From contig CM059974.1 of assembly GCA_030490835.1 (NCBI GenBank), forward strand, positions 6,207,501-6,271,500: a DNA stretch of 64,000 nucleotides, in the 5' to 3' direction. This document shows, in pieces, positions 32,487 to 44,321 of the stretch (the stretch's first letter is position 1; the number at the start of each line of letters is the position of its first letter). Below the pieces are notes generated by a model, which saw only the letters and a program-made list of their open reading frames with translations, searched no databases and was not told the DNA's origin. The position numbers and the translations under genes were made by a program. The stretch comes from Annona cherimola. Taxonomy: Eukaryota; Streptophyta; Magnoliopsida; Magnoliales; Annonaceae.

Positions 32487-34169
32487 TCATGTAAAATCTA
32501 GCCAACTACATCCGGGTATCTTACTCAAACCCTTTTCTTCAATCATTTTCCTCAATCTCTTAGCATCATCCCATCTCCCACCGGAGGCATAGATATTAGC
32601 TAACAGAACATAGTAACCACTCGCCTCCGCCTCAGGCTCCAGCTCGATGCAGTGCTGAGCTGCAATCTCTGCAAGATGAACATTGCAATATATTCCACAA
32701 GCGAGGAGCAGGGCTCCCCATACCCCAACATGAGGCTTCGTTGGCATGTTCCTTATTAGCCCATGAGCCTCTTCCAACTGCCCAGCCCGCCCCAGAAGGT
32801 CAACCATGATAGCATAGTGATCGGCTGAGGGTGCAACCTGATGCTTGCCCAGCATGGAAGCAAAGCACCTACGGCCTTCTTCAACCAATCCGGCATGGCT
32901 GTATGCAGTTAAAAGACCTGTGAAGGTGATTGCATTCGGACTGATCTCATCATCCAACATCTCTTTGAACAAACGGGTTGCATCATTGACTTTCCCATTT
33001 ATGCCACAGCCAAATATCATGGCACTGTAAGCAACCACATCTCGTGTCTGTAAGACATTGAATAAGACACATGCCTTGTCCATGTTGCCACATTTTGCGT
33101 ACATGTCTATCAAAGCGGTTATCAAATGGTTATCCAATTCAACCCCAAATTCCTGCATATAATCCTCAACCCATGATCCAAATCTAAGGTCACCCAATTG
33201 TGCACATGCAGATATTACACTGACAAAAGTCATCTCATCGGCCATCAGATTCACCTCGAGTTTCCGCATTCTGTTAAACAGTCGAATCGCCTCCTTAGGA
33301 CGGCTGTTCTGAGCATAACAAGCAATCATTGCATTCCACGCGAGAAGATCTTTTGAGCCCATCTGATCGAATAGCAAGCGAGCAGAATCGACATCTCCAC
33401 TTTTTGAGTGCCCAGAAATCATTGAAATCCAAGAAACGCTGCTTCTCTCAGGCATTTCATCAAAATATTTCCGTGCAGCTTTAATGTTACGGCAGTCAAT
33501 ATATCCACAGATCATCCCGTTCCAAGATGCAGCAGTTCTATGAGGCATTTTCTGAAATAAACACTCGGCCATCCTCATGTCCCCAGCTTTTGCAAACCCA
33601 GAAACCATTGAATTCCAAGAGACCACGTCTTTCTCGGGAATTTCGTCGAATATCCTCCGCGCCGTCACCAATTCTCCGGCCTTCAGATACCCAAAGAGAA
33701 CCGAATTCCAAGAAACTACGTTCCTCTCCTTCATTCGATCGAACACCCGTTGCGCGATTCCCATGTCCCCGAATTTTGCATACAGATCAACCAAAGCAGT
33801 TTGCACGTACACATCACGTTCATGACTAAACTTGCAAGTCTGGGCATGAATCGAAATCCCCGCAGCCTTGGCAGGGATACGAGCACATGCCTTGAGAGCC
33901 GCAGAGATCGCGAAGGCGTTCGGCCGAATGCCGATTCTCTGCATACCAACATAGAGAGATACAGCTTCTCTGAAGCGACCTTGCTGGGAAGAGAAACGGA
34001 TAGCTGAAGCCCATGAGAATATGTCTTCATTACGCAATGCGTCGAACAGCTGACGCGCATGTGCAGAGCCGCTTTCGGAGGAAAGTGACGGACAGGAGAA
34101 AACTCGAGCATAGATTCGTTTCGCTTGCCTGCATCTATGTGACAAAGACGTGAGTATGGAGAAGCGCAT
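32487..34169 (-). CDS. PLS-class pentatricopeptide repeat protein, E subclass
   Basis: A single intronless frame of 560 aa. After a basic, serine-rich N-terminus (MRFSILTSLSHRCRQAKR) that could be an organelle-targeting signal, about a dozen PPR motifs follow (NVVSWNSVLFGYLKAGE, DVVSWNSMVSGFAKAGD, SSVSWISMISGHSKSGD, LITALIDMYAKCGNMD, NAITFTGLLTAYSHAG). Alternating long and short spacing marks the PLS class. From about residue 470 an E motif runs (VGVWGALLLACGIYCNVHLA) and the protein ends GLSKIPGCSWLDFT without a second E/E+ or DYW domain. Such proteins bind organellar RNA in a sequence-specific way, usually for C-to-U editing with a DYW partner, or for processing. Target unknown. A 160-codon frame overlapping its 5' end on the same strand is a shadow. 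Confidence 0.93.
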   Translation of the reverse strand: MRFSILTSLSHRCRQAKRIYARVFSCPSLSSESGSAHARQLFDALRNEDIFSWASAIRFSSQQGRFREAVSLYVGMQRIGIRPNAFAISAALKACARIPAKAAGISIHAQTCKFSHERDVYVQTALVDLYAKFGDMGIAQRVFDRMKERNVVSWNSVLFGYLKAGELVTARRIFDEIPEKDVVSWNSMVSGFAKAGDMRMAECLFQKMPHRTAASWNGMICGYIDCRNIKAARKYFDEMPERSSVSWISMISGHSKSGDVDSARLLFDQMGSKDLLAWNAMIACYAQNSRPKEAIRLFNRMRKLEVNLMADEMTFVSVISACAQLGDLRFGSWVEDYMQEFGVELDNHLITALIDMYAKCGNMDKACVLFNVLQTRDVVAYSAMIFGCGINGKVNDATRLFKEMLDDEISPNAITFTGLLTAYSHAGLVEEGRRCFASMLGKHQVAPSADHYAIMVDLLGRAGQLEEAHGLIRNMPTKPHVGVWGALLLACGIYCNVHLAEIAAQHCIELEPEAEASGYYVLLANIYASGGRWDDAKRLRKMIEEKGLSKIPGCSWLDFT

Positions 34170-35029
34170 GAGGCAGCATCTGCAGGACTAGGAACTGCAA
34201 CTGCAAGTCGCATTGGTGGGGTTTGGCTGTGAGGGATGGGAGTTGACTGACGATGATCGGTCGTTACTCGTTAGTCGTTACAAGACTCGTGTTGCTGTGC
34301 ATTGCAACTTGCAAGTCAATTACATTGGCCGGATTTGATTGTGAGAAATGGCGTTGACCGAGGATGATTGTTCGTTGCAAGACCTTTTTTTTTTTCTTTT
34401 TTCCCTTGAAAATTCATTGCAAGACTTGTGTTGCTGTGCAATTGCTTCTTCGAAATTTGAAAATTATCGGTCAGAACACTGATCGAATAAATGATAGTTA
34501 CCACACGAATAACCGTTCATGTGAGTGAATAAATATCATATAGAGAAGCAGGTTAATAGTTTAAAATTAGATAAAAGTAATTGCCTCATTACTTCTTTCT
34601 TAAAGTTGTACTCCATAATATACATACCTGATCATCCAAGTTAGGAGATTAATCCTTCATAAAAAGTTCTGTATTTAAAGGTGGTTATTATATCAGAAAC
34701 ATTGTATTTTTTTTACTTTGCTAGATATTCATCTCTTTAATATTACTCAAAACGCTAGACTTGTGCGCCTAAAATTTTGAATGGAAAACTTTCTTTTTTT
34801 ATTGTTGTTTACAAACACATCCAAAATATTCTATTTCGAATTAAAGGTAATTTTGGCATTATAAAAATGCAACTCATCTAAAATATCATTATTCCCAACT
34901 TAACTAATGTTGGCCAATAATTTTGGTATATTTGACATTTGTACTTACTGAGTGAATGTATTTAAAAATCGGGTCAAAAGTAATGAGTATATTTGAGATT
35001 AGGTATGTAACCTCTTCCAAAATTAGTAT

Positions 35030-35480
35030 ATTAATTATTGATGCAAAATTTAATCAATTTGTTGTATTTAACATCGTTTGTTTAATTAAAAGATCAAAGT
35101 TCATACAAATTAAATATATACATGGACAATAGTTACTTAAAAATAAATATATTCAAATGTAAATTAAGAAAAATACTTATATCCATTCATATATGTATTA
35201 GAATATAATAATAATTTTTAAATTCTTTTATCCACTTATTAATAATATCTTAGATAGTTTGATGCTTAAAATTCTATTTTAAAATTAATATTTAATATTA
35301 AAATTTTATTATGTTAATTTTATAAATTTGTATATGGAGCTCGTACATAGTAAATATTAGACAATTAAAAAAGTTTTCATGATAATATAAATGGTATTAT
35401 TAATAATAAATTGAGTGGATTTTCCATTTATTATCAATATATTAGAAATGAATAGGTTACGAATAATAGATTGAGTGGAT
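35030..35480. mobile_element. Family D MITE relic
   Basis: Order of blocks such as TTGATGCTTAAAATT, ATTTAATATTAAAATTTTATT and TATATGGAGCTCG followed by GACAATT...TTTTCATGATAATAT matches 53290-53690 and, more loosely, the intact family D copy at 40133-40502. The ends are not preserved. Confidence 0.45.
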
Positions 35481-35739
35481 TTTCCATCCATCCATTTAGG
35501 ATTAACTCAAGCTAGGGGTAATTTTATCATTTAACAAATTTAACTAGTTTCAGCTAACAGTTTTGGTTAATATATAGAATGAACAACGTATTTAATGGGT
35601 AATTTAAAACTTTTGAAATTTTGTGTGCATATTTGCATATTTGGAATTAAGATGAAACATAATAAGTTTTATATAATCCTATTCATTTTTTTATACTTTA
35701 AAAGAAATCCATTATAGTCATTGTATTAGAATGATTTGT

Positions 35740-36030
35740 TTAGTTAGAAGACTGACTTTTATCCAAATGAAAAATATTTATAAACCACATTTTTTATATA
35801 TGCAAATGGATCTAAATAATTTTTATTAATCCTTAGTCCATGTAATAACAATATTTTTAAATAGCTTAAATTTGAAAATATTATTTAAAATTGATATTTA
35901 GTATCAAATTATTTTATTACATTGGGTACATATTTGTGGATGATACCCCGCACAATAATATTAGACAATTGATGGGCTTTATATGACAATATAAGTGTTG
36001 TTATATTTAAATACAACAATATAGAAAAAA
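35740..36030. mobile_element. Family D MITE relic
   Basis: It shares AAAATTGATATTTAGTATCAAA, TTATTTTATTACATTGGGTAC and GACAATTGATGGGC-like blocks with the neighbouring relic and with 53290-53690. Decayed ends, no coding capacity. Confidence 0.45.
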
Positions 36031-36463
36031 TGGACGAAGTTATATAATAACGTGGAACTCTTTGGAATTGTACATTTATGTGGTCAAAACTAGCACAGAG
36101 GTAAAGTAAAACCAAAAAGGCTAGTGATCACATGTGGCTGGCCGACCACATAATCCATTTTTTATTTATTTTATTTTTTTATAAACCTATTAATCTACTT
36201 AACCTGTAAATTAAGTTTTACCATTTTCAAAAATGTATAAATTTTTTAAAATTTTAAATAAAGGAATATTTTAGTCATTTTAACCTTAAAAAATAACTAA
36301 AATACCTTTTAAAAATGACTAAAAAATATCGATGTTTAAAATTTGTTTAAAGTATGTACACATCTTTAAAATTGCAACTAATTCCATGCACCTAAGTATA
36401 AAGAATTTATTTTTTTATTTTTTTGAAATTTTTTTATACAACCGTTAATCTAAGGGTGTGTCT

Positions 36464-39400
36464 CATCATCATCATCATCATCATAAGTCATTTCCCACTT
36501 GAGTAGGGTCGGCTGCATTGATTTTGTTACGCCATTATTGGCGATTTAAGACTAAATTCTCTGTAATTTGTAATATTTTTAAATCTTATTTAATTATGTT
36601 TATCCATGTTTTTTTTTGTCTTCCTCTCATTCTCTTACCACCTTCTACTTAGATAGACTCTGTTTTCCTAACCGAAGCTACTTCGGGCCTCCTTTAATCT
36701 ATTTTCTCTCATTTTATCACAAATTAGTCTCACTTTTAAGTTTTCTCGAATTATTTCATTCCTAATTTTATCTTTTCTTGTTTTACCATTCCACCTTAAC
36801 ATTCTCATTTCCGCTATGCTCATTTTTTGCATATGTTGTTCTTTAACTGCCCAACATTCTGCCCCATAAAACATAACAGGTCTAATCGCAGTCTTATAAA
36901 ATTTTCCTTTTAATTTGATTGGAACTCGACGGTCACATAAAATTCCTGACGCACTTCTCTATTTCTTCCATTCTGCTTGAATTCTATGTATTATATCTTT
37001 ATCAATTTTCCCGTTCTCTTGGATTATTGATCCTAAGTACCGAAAGTGATTAATTTTTGTTACTACTTGATCAAAAATCTTAATTGGTTCCTCATCCGGG
37101 TTCTCACTATTATTAAAATTGCATTTCATATATTCAGTTTTATTGCGATTAATTCTAAAACCATTAGATTCTAAAGCATCTACCACCTATTCAATTTAAA
37201 ATTAAGTCCTTCTTTAGCTTCATCTATTAGAACAATGTCATCTGTAAATAATACACACCAAGCTATTTCTTCTTAGAGATGTCTAGTAATTTCATCTGTT
37301 ACTAAGGTAAAAAGATAAGGACTCAAGGCTGAGCCTTGATGTAGACCTATTTTAACTGGGAATATATTAGTATCTCCACTAATGATCCTCACATTCGTAA
37401 CAGCCCCCTCATACATATATTTAATAATATCAACGTGTCCGTCATTAATTTTTTTCTCATCACTTGCCATATTAACTTTCTTGGTACTCGATCATAAGCT
37501 TTTTCTAAATCAATAAAAATCATGTATGATTTCTTTTTCTTCTCCCTATACTTTTCAAATAGTTGTCTAAGTAAGAAAATAACTTCAGTGGTTGATCTTC
37601 CTGGCATAAAACTAAATTAATTTTCAGATACATTAGTTTCCCGTCTTAGTCTATGTTCAATTACTCTTTCCCATAATTTCATATTATGACTCATTAATTT
37701 TATTCTACGATAATTTGCGCAATTTTGAATATCTCCCTTATTTTTATATATTGAAACTATAATATTTTTCCTCCATTCACTTGGCATTAACTTTGTTTTT
37801 ATATCTGGGCTTAAAGCTTTTCCTATTTTCATTTTCCTTAGAGCTTCTTTTACATCGGATATTCGAATTTTTGAGAAATAACTGATATTCCTATTTTCTT
37901 CTCTATTTAAACTAACATCTAATGTTAAATGTTCGTGTGGGATATCATTTAGTAAACTATAAAAATAAGTTTTTCATCTTTCTTTAATATCATCATCTTT
38001 GACTAGAACTTTTTGGTCATCACTTTTAATACATCTAACATGTGTTAAATCTTTGCCCTTATTTTTTCTTAATTTAGCCAACTTAAAAATATCCTTTTCA
38101 CTTTGTCTAGTTCATAATCTGTCATATAAGTTCTCATAAGCTTTGTGTTTAGCATCGCTAATAATCTTTTAGTAGCTTTTTTTTATAGTTTGTATTGTTG
38201 TAAGTTTGTATCATTTTTATTTCTCCGCCATGTTTTAAACTTTTCTTGTTTAACATTTATAGCTTTTTGAACATCTTCATTCCACCACCAAATTTCTCTA
38301 TATGAGGATCTACGATTTTTATATATACCTACGATACTTTGTCTTACTTTTTTTTATGTTAGTTATCATTTCATCCCACATTGATTCCACTCTATCTTCT
38401 TGTGTGTTCCATTTTTCTTCTTCTATCATTCTTTTACTAAAATTTTTTATGTTGTTTCCCTTTAAATTCTATCATTTAATTTTTGGAATTATATTGTCTT
38501 TAGTTTTTGTTGACTTTTTTTGTGTATATATATCCATCACTAATAATCTATGTCGCATAGCCAAGCTCTCACCTGGGATAACCTTACAATTAATACAAAT
38601 GGATCTATCCAATTTTCTTATAAGGAAGAAATCTATTTGGCTAGAATTAGTCCCACTCTTAAAATTATTAAATGTTCATCTCGTTTTTGAAATAAGGTAT
38701 TTGTTATAACCAAATCATATGCTATAGCAAAGTCCAAAATGACATTCCCCATTTTATTCCTTATTTCAAAGCCGAAACCTCCATGACTTCTCTTATATCC
38801 TACATTCTCCTTTCCTACATGTCTATTTAAATCTTCACCTATCACAACCTTTTCTTGGTTAGATGTCCTTTGCATAACACTATCTAAGTCATCCCAAAAT
38901 TGTTTATTTATTCTATCATCTAATCCTACTTGTGGTGCATAAGCACTAATCATATTTAAGACCTCTACACCTAATACAAGTTTTATTTGAATAATTCTAT
39001 CATTTACTCTATTGACATCTACAACTTTATTTATGAATTTGTTATCTACTATTATCCTTATACCATTTTTATTACCATCCTTTCCTATATACCATAATTT
39101 GAATCTATTAATCTCTTTAGCCTTCTCTCTTTTCTACCTAGTCTCTTGAAGACATGCTATATTAATTTTTTTCCTTCTTATAACATCTATTACTTCCATA
39201 TTTTTCCCTGAAAGAGTCCCAACATTCCATGAGGCAAAACAGACCCTGTGTTTTGGTACCACCTTCTTCCCTAAACCACGTCTATAAAGACAGGGAATCT
39301 TTACCGACTTTTCGCCACAACCGGACGTTGTTGTGGCGCGTCGCTTTCAGGGAGACACCCTAGTAGCCCTTGCCCATTTCTCACTACAGCTGGGCTCCGT

Positions 39401-39580
39401 TGCGGTGCGTCGCTTACAGGGGACGCCCTAGCGTTAACAACTTTTAATATATTTTTCAGAATCCATAAGAGATGTGACAGTAATTTTTAATAGCACCGGC
39501 TACCAGCCTGACATGTCAACCCTCGCTTTTTTCCCGGACTTGAGATCGACAGTAAGATAGAAATTCTTACTGGCAAGGTT
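36464..39580 (-). mobile_element. Degenerate RTE-clade LINE, nearly full length
   Basis: On the minus strand it runs from 39580 to 36464 and is flanked by a 13 bp duplication with one mismatch: TAAGGGTGTGTCT (36451-36463) and TAAAGGTGTGTCT (39581-39593). The 3' end is a short (ATG)n run, the tail type of plant RTE elements, preceded by the conserved GTCGGCTGCAT-type motif in reverse. The 5' leader (39300-39435) holds two diverged repeats of about 70 bp containing GTCGCTT(T/A)CAGGG. One ORF with endonuclease and reverse transcriptase is recognisable but broken. Confidence 0.85.
36668..39235 (-). pseudogene. Broken LINE ORF: AP endonuclease and reverse transcriptase
   Basis: In several frames one reads, from 5' to 3': SWNVGTLSGKNMEV (near 39235), NMISAYAPQVGLDDRI (near 38950), GEDLNRHVG and HGGFGFEIRNK of the AP-like endonuclease; then GRSTTEVIFLLRQLFEKY, YMIFIDLEKAYDRVPRK and HQGSALSPYLFTLV of the reverse transcriptase; then FTDD at 37248-37237 in place of the usual F(A/V)DD, with both aspartates kept. 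Frameshifts and stops separate the blocks (for example around 37608-37617 and 37270), so no functional product is expected. Confidence 0.88.
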
Positions 39581-40132
39581 TAAAGGTGTGTCTAGGAAGT
39601 GAAAAAACTTTCGAATGAAAGTTTTTGGTATAAATGTTGTTAATTTGATAGAAAATGATGTAATGATAAAAGTAATAATGAAGTATAAAGAAAATAAAGT
39701 TAAAATAGATAAGTTAGTTGTATGAGTAATTTTGTATAAATGATTAAAAAATATGGTGATTGTATAGAAAGATATGAAAAATTAATTTTAAAATATAGTA
39801 GTTATTGAGAGTAAAAAGTTTTAGTTTGATTTTTTTTTATTAATAACGAATATGCCTTATGTGTATTTAATACATGTACCAAGCTTTACTATTTTTTAAG
39901 ATTTGTAAATATTTTTTGGATTTTTAAAAATCTACAAATATCCAAAAATATTAAAACTTGATACACATGTTAAATACATTTAGATTAACAGTTGTACAAA
40001 ATTTTTCAAAAAATAGAAAAATAGGTTTTTGCATCTAGATGCGCCTCATAACAACCCATTTTAAAAATAGTAAAAGTTGATTTATAAATAAAATATGCAT
40101 AGATTAACATGTTTCCAAAATAAATATATATA

Positions 40133-40502
40133 GAGAGAGTTGTGCCGGTGCAATGGCGTTGCACCGGAACAGTGGTGCAGTTGCTCAAAAATGGGCCCCA
40201 TGCATATTGAAATGCAATGAAACTTTATACAATCATTTATCCATATAGAAATCATACTTTAGATGGTTTAGATGTTGAAAAAATCACTTTAAAGTTGTTA
40301 TTTAAATCAAACTATTTTATTACGTTGAATTTGTACCATTTTCAGATGAGATTTATATACATATCCAATTGGCATGAAAATTGACATAGTAATAGAATAC
40401 ATTATTCTAAATAAAATGGGTGGAGTAGATTTTGATTTTATCATTATGTGGGGCCCATTTTAGTGTCACTGCACCGGCGTTGCACCATAATTATATCTCA
40501 TA
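40133..40502. mobile_element. Family D MITE with GC-rich terminal inverted repeats
   Basis: The left end (GTGCCGGTGCAATGGCGTTGC, then AAAAATGGGCCCCAT) is mirrored by the right end (ATGTGGGGCCCATTTTAG, CACTGCACCGGCGTTGCACC). The inverted repeats are about 50 bp with an AT-rich centre (TTGAAAAAATCACTTTAAAG). A relic with the same centre and a GGAGCCCATTA block lies at 46806-47165. It is non-coding and about 370 bp. The superfamily was not determined. Confidence 0.75.
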
Positions 40503-40669
40503 CATATAGATATATAATTTGCACTTTTTGTGAAAGCAATCTTATAAGGAAAAATAAAAAAACGATAGTTAACTGTCAAAGCGTCAAATAAATTCTCAAT
40601 GACTTAGCGCACCGAACCGGCAATTATAACCTTAAGAAATTCCTTTCATCTTTAATATTTTTAATATTT

Positions 40670-41052
40670 TATGATTGAGTTTAATGATACACATCATGAT
40701 ACATTTTAAATTAAAATACATTATTTGTTTATTCTATTTTTTATGTTTTCTTTGTAAATATTTTTTCTAAATATAATTAAATCATGTGCCAAGTTTTGCT
40801 ATTTTACTATACTTTTATATATTTATTTTTTATTTTTAAAAAAATCAATTTCAAGGGTATTTAAGTCATTTTACATCCATTTAAAACTTATTTTTAAAAA
40901 ATAAAAATATAAAAATATTATAAAATAGAAAACTTAGCATATGAATTAAATAGACTTGATGAAATATATTTACGAATAAAAAATAAATTAATTGTAACAA
41001 ATGAATAAATTTATTTAACTTAAAATATATTATGATATATACAATCAAGCTC
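40670..41052. mobile_element. Palindromic MITE, family E copy 2
   Basis: The ends CATCATGATACATTTTAAAT and AAAATATATTATGATATATA are inverted copies. Centre and order of motifs match 577-968. Non-coding. Confidence 0.6.
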
Positions 41053-41200
41053 CCTCGATAATTTATGGAAAATATACTTTATCTCTTATATTTATAATTA
41101 TTTATATTATCATTGAAACCCTTTGATCTGTTTAATATCACTTTGCATGATGCCATATACAAATATATAAAATTAATATAATAAAAGAGTTTTATACTAA

Positions 41201-41481
41201 GGGTATGTTTGGTAATCGACAAAAAATGTCAAGTTAAAACTTTTCAATCTAAAACTTTTCACTCTCCATAACTATCATATTTTTTAATCATTTTTTCACA
41301 TTTTCCTATATAACTACCCTATTTTTCAATTATTTATACACAACTATCCACATAACTAACCTATCTATTTTAATTTTATCCTCTTTACTACTCATCATTA
41401 CCCCTATCATATCACATCATTTGACAACTTTTACTCTCTAAAACTTTTCATCAAAAGTTTTATTCAATACCAAACACACCC
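41201..41481. mobile_element. Family A (Tourist-like) MITE, intact single copy
   Basis: It starts GGGTATGTTTGGTAATCG and ends CAATACCAAACACACCC, flanked on both sides by TAA (41198-41200 and 41482-41484). At 281 bp it is the cleanest unnested copy and serves as reference for the composites at 5368, 7885 and 57220. Non-coding. Confidence 0.88.
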
Positions 41482-41484
41482 TAA

Positions 41485-44321
41485 ATATCAAATTTAAAGT
41501 AATGTTTTCAACATCTATATCATTTAAAACATTTTTATTATGTAAATAAATAATTCTATAAAATATTATCATATTTCAATACATATGTGAATAAGCATAA
41601 GCATTTTTTCTAATTTATAGATAAGTCTATTTTTGAGCGAGTGTAGCCCATATACATATTTGATTTAGATTAAACTTAGTTCATCATTTGAACAAATGAT
41701 GTTACATACAATGAATGAACTAAATTTGTCATCGATCACCAAACATAATAATAATAATGGAGGGAAATACATGGAAAAATGGTTGAGTTATAAAACAGGG
41801 CGTAAAATGAGCAGTAATAATCACATTTACCACTAAAACAAATTATTATTAAAAATGATATTTTTTTCATGTACAATTTTGAGTTTTAGTCTTTACACTA
41901 AGGTTTTGATCTTGTTTTAACCCGCGCTAAAAGGTTTCTTTATCTTTTTTATTTAAACCGTACAATGTTGAGTTTTGTAAAAATATTTTTTTCAAGTATA
42001 TTTAATATATATAGGAAATTAATAATTTTTAGATATATCTTTTATCTTAGAAATCAACACTTTGAGATGCATTTAAGTCATTTTCACTCCAAGAATGTTC
42101 ATTTTCAAAAAAAAAAAATATTTGCACATCCAAAAATTGTAAAGTTTAGTATATAAATTAAATACGCTTAAAAATATGTTCATACTAAAATAAAATATAT
42201 AAATTATCACAAACTAATATAACCTTACGATACACCAAGCTAACAAGATTATAAACCTTTAGGGAACTATAATTTCACTACTAAAAAATAGTTCCCTTTA
42301 TTTAATAGAATTTGTGACTAAAAATGAATAAGAAATTAGAAAGCAAGAGTGATTGTGATCACTTTGGGTTAAATTATAATAATAATCACATGCGGTAAAG
42401 GTGGTCAGAGGCGTTGTCTCTGTTTGCTGCTATTTTGGTTTCGAATCTAACTTTGGGTGGTTTGAGAGCTTTTATTTTCCCATTGATATTGTGGTCTTCT
42501 TTTGTAACATTATAGAAATTGTCTCCGACATTAATTGTAAAATAAGTTGACATGTGATGCATATAGATGCAAATAAAAAAAAATATAATATAATATTACA
42601 AATCGAGAGCTTCCATAAAATTCAAAATTTTCATAACTTTTTGCTTAGCCATGAAAACAAAGCCAAAACCCAACATTCAACTGATTAATAAATGAATTGT
42701 GTTTGAATTTTGCAGCTTGTGCGAAATGATAAGTTATGTACAAAAATAACTCTATAAGTTAATTTTAACATTGTAGTTTTGGTATTTGTAGATATAATCT
42801 TATAACTTTTGACATTGTGCAAAACTAGTCCTATAAGCTTAATTAGATTTCGAGAATGGGAGTTAAGCAGACAACAAGTATATGACATTTTTAACATATG
42901 AAAAACTAGTATGATATAGATGTATTTGACATGGAGAATACATGCTCATAAGGTTATGTTTTCACAAAAATTAGGGAGTTATATCTTAAATTATTGAAGT
43001 TGCAAGGTTAACATCACAAATAGTAAAACTTGGAGGGTTATGTTTGCAAATAGCGGAGCCTTCACACATGGTTATGGCAGAAAAAGTGTCTTTGGGAGGC
43101 ATGGCATAGAATGACAGAAAAAGAAAAAAGAAAAAAAAAGATGCAGCGCAACTGGTGCCTATAATCAAAGCGCACGCCTATCAAAGATGATCCGGGCCAT
43201 TCATTGATAGGGTATGATGGAAACAGGCCATATATGTCAAATTGACAATAGATAACTGCTACACTCATGACTCGTGCAGAAAGCAATGCATGTATATTAA
43301 TGAATTTGGACACTCGAACTTTTCCCCTTTAAATTGGAATTTCAGTATAGGATAAGTGGATCACCCTCCGCATTCGAACCAGGGAAGATCGACAATGTAT
43401 TCTGCATGATGATCGGACCACATTGTTAACATATTAAGCATCGACGGTGGATTCGCCTCTACTCCGTAGTGGTGAGTTGTGACAATGATTTATAGCACGT
43501 TGAGGTTTTATAGACAGAGATCTTCAGATCTCATCAAGTTCTTATCTCGCAAAAGCAGCAAAAGCTGATGAGAATCCACTTTCAATCTTTTTAACGAGCT
43601 TTTGTTTTCATGTGTATGTGGGTGGGGCCGGAGGGCGCAAGAGATGAAAATGATCGAAGTCACGAAACCAAAGTCAGCCATTTTTCTTCGATCCCATCAA
43701 CTTCAAGCATATCCTCTCTCTCTCTCTCTCTCATCAAAAAGCTGGCTTTCTCATCATTAATTACCTCCCTCCCACAAAGGCGTATCTCAGGATGGGCATC
43801 GCATGCACCTGGAGTTTCAATCCTCACCGGTCGTTGGACTGACTGACATCGCAACCACCACAATACTGCTGACGCCGGCGCAGGCTGGGGTGAATTTTTG
43901 TAAGTGAATGGTGCAGCAGAATGCCGGCCTGCTGTTCTTCGCTTGGGTTGGTTGACGATTGGTACGATATAGAAATGAGATGAGGATTAGATCTAAATTT
44001 TATTTTCAAAATATACTTTTCTTTTGAAAAATAACTTATATATGCAACTTCTTTCGATTTTGCGTTTAACTTTTCTGCATGGATACACTGCAGATGCTTG
44101 CAGAAGTTTTTGGTATTTCGAGAGGTGGGCGATTGTAATATTAAATTAAATGAAGACAATATATATATTGACGTTTAGTAGAAAAGGTTAAAGCCAACGA
44201 CAAAGGATCGATAGCATCCCATTTTAAATGTCGGAAAACTTATCCATTTTGTAGCTGCAGTTACACAGATTTCTCGAGATATATATTGAGCATGGACTCA
44301 CGTCAATGGGGTTAATCTTGT
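41485..44321. other. AT-rich intergenic region, no gene recognised
   Basis: It includes a palindromic C/E-like repeat at about 41860-42240, a (CT)n microsatellite at about 43714-43732, and GC-richer patches at 43130-43460 and 43570-43960 without a convincing frame. Two stretches (about 42395-42460 plus, 43340-43440 minus) contain GGTTTCGAATC- or GGTTCGAAT-like B-box words but no clear A box. Confidence 0.45.

Larger units (their letters stand above)
34214..36392. other. AT-rich intergenic region with MITE relics
   Basis: No gene. It contains two relics of family D (about 35030-35480 and 35740-36030), a family B-like end at about 34905-34990 (GAGTATATTTGAGATTAGG) and a palindrome-like family C relative at about 36155-36390. 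The region is very AT-rich throughout. Confidence 0.5.
36454..39856. mobile_element. Family A MITE split by the LINE
   Basis: The MITE begins GGGTGTGTCT (36454-36463) after TAA (36451-36453), is interrupted by the LINE, and resumes at 39585. Its body then follows family A order (AGTTAAAATAGATAAGTTAG, AGAAAGATATGAAAAATTAA, GAGAGTAAAAAGTTTTAG) and ends at 39856 before TTA (39857-39859). The TWA target-site duplication lies inside family C sequence. Confidence 0.7.
36393..40047. mobile_element. Family C MITE split by a nested family A MITE and LINE
   Basis: The left part (36393-36453) begins ATGCACCTAAG and runs to TATACAACCGTTAATCTAA. The right part (39857-40047) continues TGTGTATTTAATACATGTACC and ends CATCTAGATGCGCC. 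Joined across the insertion they reproduce the family C order seen at 25438-25782 and 54161-54513. About 250 bp belong to this element; the rest is the nest within it. Confidence 0.6.

Noticed and set aside
33731..34213. 160-codon minus-strand frame overlapping the PPR gene
   Set aside because: It is another reading frame of the PPR coding sequence, without family similarity.
36464..36485. (CAT)n microsatellite as an independent feature or CRISPR-like repeat
   Set aside because: It is the 3' tail of the RTE LINE, as shown by the adjoining conserved tail motif and target-site duplication.
42395..42460. Possible SINE or tRNA relic with a GGTTTCGAATC word
   Set aside because: There is no convincing A box, fold or tail.
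43340..43440. Possible minus-strand SINE or tRNA relic with a GGTTCGAAT word
   Set aside because: The A-box candidate is poor, and no cloverleaf, poly-A tail or target-site duplication could be found.
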